Assembly: GCA_026389455.1 (NCBI GenBank)
Contig: JAPLHV010000019.1
Coordinates: 1 to 33,901 of the forward strand
Length of the DNA stretch: 33,901 bases
Reading direction: 5' to 3'
From: Coprothermobacterota bacterium
Lineage (GTDB): Bacteria > Caldisericota > JANLFM01
This document shows positions 31,201 to 33,901 of the stretch, piece after piece. Below the pieces are notes generated by a model. The model saw only the letters and a list, made by a program, of their open reading frames with translations, was not told where the DNA came from and ran no database searches. Numbering within the stretch: position 1 is the first letter of the stretch; every line of letters starts with the position of its first letter. A program made the translations under genes and the position numbers.

Positions 31201-31678
31201 GGAGAAAATGGTGTCGATCCAGTGCAGCTAATCACGCCTACTTTCAAAGCTCCATTGGTGGCGACTCTTTCGTCACTTTCGGCCGCGAACAGAGGAACAA
31301 ATCTCGTCTCTTTCCGCCACAAGATCGCTGCCTTGATCGACAGCGACAACGCCCAATCCAGCCAAACTGCCTCGCTTTTGTCGACATTTCCAGTTCGTCT
31401 GGGTTATTCCGTTTCGCGCGGATCAACCGCCAACTGAAGGCAAACCAAAATCAGGCGCACGCGATTGGATGATAACGTCCCAATGCACTCGTCCAATTGC
31501 GACTTATCTACAGTGAAGACCAGGGACATGTTAACCACACTTAGCTCATTAATTCTTACGGAACAACTGCAATGCAACTTTCCCTGATTCTCCTTTGTAG
31601 CTTCGGGAAGCGTCGTCTGGCATAATAAATGCAGGCAATCCCGGCAAAGGGCCGCATTTCTCAAGAAGGTTGGTTCCA
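31201..31678. other. Gene-free stretch after dprA
   Basis: I see no convincing gene here. A 71-codon frame (31222-31437) lacks a ribosome binding site and recognisable sequence. A TGG-CATAAT extended -10 candidate (31618-31626) lies about 50 bases before the small ORF at 31679. This stretch marks the junction between the housekeeping block and the accessory segment. Confidence 0.4.
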
Positions 31679-31756
31679 ATGAACAAGGGCATCGATGAAC
31701 GATTGGATCAAGCAATAACCCAGCGCCTTTTCAGCAGCGAGATGGGAACGGCATGA
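31679..31756 (+). CDS. 25-residue ORF coupled to the downstream metallopeptidase-like gene
   Basis: ATG at 31679 with AGAAGGT about 9 bases upstream, encoding a 25-residue peptide that begins MNKGIDERLDQAIT. Its TGA overlaps the ATG of the next gene (ATGA, 31753-31756), so the two would be translationally coupled. It is charged and probably helical, with no recognisable family. It may be a real micropeptide, a leader for coupling, or the remnant of a longer protein. Confidence 0.4.
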   Translation: MNKGIDERLDQAITQRLFSSEMGTA

Positions 31757-32559
31757 AACCAACCCTCCTGCCATCCGTCCAGTCTATTCTGGATAGTGTC
31801 TCTTCTTCCACCGGCAAGGGCTTCGAGTTCCGCGAAAAGAGAGATCTCCTCGTTCACGCGCCACTTAAACTGGCTCGCGGCGGAATGCCTGCGCACATCA
31901 TCTATTTCAATCCCACGCATGGCCAGGCGCTCAACCACCTGGTCGCGCATGAATGCGGCCACGTCTTGCGAATGTGGAGTGTGCCCGAAAGAGAGAGGTT
32001 GATCCCCAAGCTCAGCGAGGAGAATCACAATACTGCCCTGTTGCAAATAGTGGAGGACATTCCAGAACTTGCCCAGAGCATGCCCATTGAAAAGCTGGTC
32101 GGCCTGATCAATACCCAGTATCAGGGTCTGGTGCAACAGCTCGTCAGCATGCCGCCCGACATCATGATTGAATATTGGCTGTACGACGATTTTCCCGACC
32201 TCCGCTCTTGCCAGCAGATCTCCCTTCAGCTCCAGCGGATTGAGGCGCTGAAAGGGCTAGATTCCCAGATCAGCAGGCGCGCTTCAGCGAAAATCGTAGC
32301 GGCTTCCAATACCATGAGCTATTGTTACTTCCGCCTTGTTGGTCTGCATATAGGCCAAAACTTGGTCAGCCCCTACAGCGGCTCCGTCTATATCAATAGA
32401 GGAAAAGAGCTGGCCGAGATCACCGCCAGGGAATACCGCAATGACTATTCGGGCGACATCGCCATGATTAACCGCTGGGCGGTCTTTTTCGAGCTGCAGG
32501 ATTGGTTCAGTTGGACGGGCTTTGAGGATGTGCCCCCAGACTATTTCGACAACGAATAA
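31753..32559 (+). CDS. Unrecognised HExxH metallopeptidase-like protein
   Basis: A 268-residue soluble protein with no signal peptide. LNHLVAHECGHVLRMW (about 60-75) contains HECGH, the HExxH zinc motif, preceded by IIYFNPTHGQ as in ImmA/IrrE-like zincins. The second half is helical, with IMIEYWLYDDFPDLRSC, where Glu could be a third ligand, and ends in aromatic-rich sequence (RWAVFFELQDWFSW). I do not recognise the family; a DUF955-type peptidase is the nearest analogy. It is not in a defence cluster that I can see. It lies between dprA and an IS110 element, coupled to the 25-residue ORF, which suggests acquired DNA. Confidence 0.65.
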   Translation: MKPTLLPSVQSILDSVSSSTGKGFEFREKRDLLVHAPLKLARGGMPAHIIYFNPTHGQALNHLVAHECGHVLRMWSVPERERLIPKLSEENHNTALLQIVEDIPELAQSMPIEKLVGLINTQYQGLVQQLVSMPPDIMIEYWLYDDFPDLRSCQQISLQLQRIEALKGLDSQISRRASAKIVAASNTMSYCYFRLVGLHIGQNLVSPYSGSVYINRGKELAEITAREYRNDYSGDIAMINRWAVFFELQDWFSWTGFEDVPPDYFDNE

Positions 32560-32978
32560 GGGAGCTTCATGATGGCAACATGGAGGCGTTGCGCGACCGG
32601 GCTCTGAAGTTCCGCCGGTCATCTCTCTCCAGGATAGAGTTGTACGCTGAGGCAGGAAGCAGGAGAGCTTGCGGGTGAGCGTGAATCGAGAGAACTTTGT
32701 AGGCCGATGGTCTTAGCGGCGGTTATAGACCGGCAATCAGAGCTTGGCTAACGTACGACTAGCGCTTAAGTATGCCGTGCGATCAGCAACCAGCCAGGGA
32801 ATTAGACATGTCAGTTCAGACACCAGCACAGCGTATCGTGAGGCTAAGTTGACAATTGAACAACGTCCCTGAAAGGTTCCCTGTCATCTTGAGCCCCCTT
32901 TTTATCATCTTGAGCGAAGAGAAAGATCTCGCCTTTGCGGTTTTGGTTTCAAAACGAGCTCCAGATGCTTCACTGCGT
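32560..32978. other. Spacer between the metallopeptidase-like gene and IS110
   Basis: No gene is seen. TCATCTTGAG occurs twice (32884-32893 and 32905-32914), the second within TCATCTTGAGCGAAGAGAAA, which is like the TCATTCTGAGCGAAGCGAAG family of intergenic repeats common in environmental genomes. The 3' non-coding end of the IS110 element should also lie in this stretch, but I cannot place its boundary. Confidence 0.35.
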
Positions 32979-33901
32979 TCAGATGCTGTATGCCATGTCA
33001 AGTCCCCTGACCTCATCATCGACCTCCACTTCCCCGACCATTCGAGACAGGTCAGCCAAGGCAGTTCTCTCAGGAGTCCCATGAAAGGGCCGCTTGGTAC
33101 GATAAATGGCATGGGCTTGGCGCAGGAGTTTGCGAGCCACAGCTACCTGGGCCACTTTCTTCGGCTTCCCGGCGGCCACTAAGCGCTGCTTGAAAGCAGC
33201 CAAGGGTTCGTTCAGTCGACCAGCTGTCAATGAGGCCAGGAAGAAGGTCCGGCGAGCCATGGCATCCCCGTTCTTGCTGATCCGCTTGGGCTTGTTCAAC
33301 GAACTCCCGGACTGACGCTCACGGGGGTCCAATCCCACCAGAGCGACCATCTGTTGGGAGTTGGCCTCTGGGTAGGTCAGTTCCAGGTAGAGCAAGACGA
33401 TAGCCGTCAGCGGTCCCACCCCGGGGATGGTCTGCAGGAGCTGGTAATCCTGGCACAACTGCTCTTCCTCCAAGACGAACTGGACCATCTCCCCAAGCAA
33501 CCGCTTCTCTTGATCATGGAGCCTCTCAGCCAGTTCGCCGATCGGTCTTCAGGGCATGATGCTGGTTGCTGAACTGAACCCTGCTCTTCTGCACCAGCTG
33601 ATAAGCCGCCAGGTAGCGTTGGAGGGTTTCCCGGGCCAGATCGTGGACCGGAACCCGGCAGTCTTCCTCTTTCAGCAGTACCTGGAAGGCGGTGAGCATG
33701 CGGGCATCGATGGGATCGTTCTTGGAGCGCTGCCCGAGGGCCTGACGGAAGTGATGTCCTCGTTTGGGGGGAATGATGTGGCAACGGATCTGTCTTCTGG
33801 CGCAGAGACTGACCAGTTCCCAGGAGTAGGGGCCGGTCGGTTCAAAGATCAAGGCCACTTCCTGGAAGCCCTGGGGGTGCTTTCTCTCCAGGAAGGCGGT
33901 A
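32979..33901 (-). pseudogene. IS110-family transposase, frameshifted and cut by the window end
   Basis: The minus strand from the window edge encodes the DEDD RuvC-like part (LIFEPTGPYSW and RSKNDPIDARML) down to a TGA at 33526-33528. The C-terminal part continues in another frame (ELAERLHDQEKRLL, then IPGVGPLTAIVLLYLE and FVALVGLDP-like MVALVGLDPRERQSGS) to 32979. The C-terminal domain is the Transposase_20 type with its serine. A one-base shift near 33540 separates the halves, so the gene is inactive unless the shift is an error. The N-terminus and first catalytic Asp lie beyond the window. IS110 elements are guided by a bridge RNA from a non-coding end, not visible here. Confidence 0.8.

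Noticed and set aside
31222-31437. A 71-codon plus-strand frame after dprA
   Set aside because: No ribosome binding site, no recognisable family, and a GTG start only; treated as non-coding.

Overview
The window reads as a chromosomal segment of a Bacillota-like (Firmicutes) bacterium, probably an uncultivated or deep-branching Clostridia/Limnochordia-type lineage. The grounds are the gene order DUF177-rpmF-plsX-acp-rnc-ftsY-ylxM-ffh-rpsP-khpA-ylqD-rimM-trmD-(RNA methyltransferase)-rplS-lepB-rnhB-yraN-comM-dprA, the presence of ylxM and ylqD, strong AAGGAGG-type ribosome binding sites, a Bacillus-type LexA box and an SLH-domain surface protein. Taxonomy is inferred from synteny only.

Layout. 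1-4180: an accessory area with a saccharopine-dehydrogenase-like gene, a truncated alpha/beta hydrolase, an ISL3 transposase remnant and a lipoprotein of the SAM-hydroxide-adenosyltransferase fold; the first and last genes share a duplicated promoter-bearing upstream segment. 4181-7181 (minus): glycosyltransferase, plsY-like and MFS genes. 7458-12607: an SOS locus. dinB and a DnaE-type polymerase gene run leftward and lexA runs rightward from a shared control region with a LexA box on each side. 12622-15844: a DUF72 gene and a large SLH surface protein. 15924-16372: a tandem repeat built on a tRNA-Gly 5' half, then tRNA-Gly(CCC), tRNA-Cys(GCA) and tRNA-Leu(UAA). 16400-17877: an STAS gene between two direct copies of a roughly 400-bp hairpin-bearing repeat. 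17965-18411: a UspA protein.

18476-31200 is a nearly gap-free housekeeping block joining lipid synthesis (plsX, an ACP homologue), RNA processing (rnc, rimM, trmD, khpA, rnhB), the signal recognition particle pathway (ftsY, ylxM, ffh, lepB), ribosomal proteins (L32, S16, L19) and DNA uptake (comM, dprA). Three genes look abnormal. The ACP lacks the phosphopantetheine serine. rnc has no ordinary start codon. ftsY is broken by a deletion that removes its DTAGR (G3) motif. smc, usual between rnc and ftsY, and topA, usual after dprA, are absent.

31201-33901 is accessory again: a 25-codon ORF translationally coupled to an unrecognised HECGH metallopeptidase-like gene, then a frameshifted IS110-family transposase running off the window edge.

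The least expected signals are the dispersed ISL3-end-like repeat family (three copies plus two fragments, with a conserved hairpin core whose stem shows compensatory changes), the defects in the SRP receptor gene, the serine-less ACP, and the apparently leaderless promoters of lexA and DUF177. All calls come from reading the sequence by eye; no database search was run.
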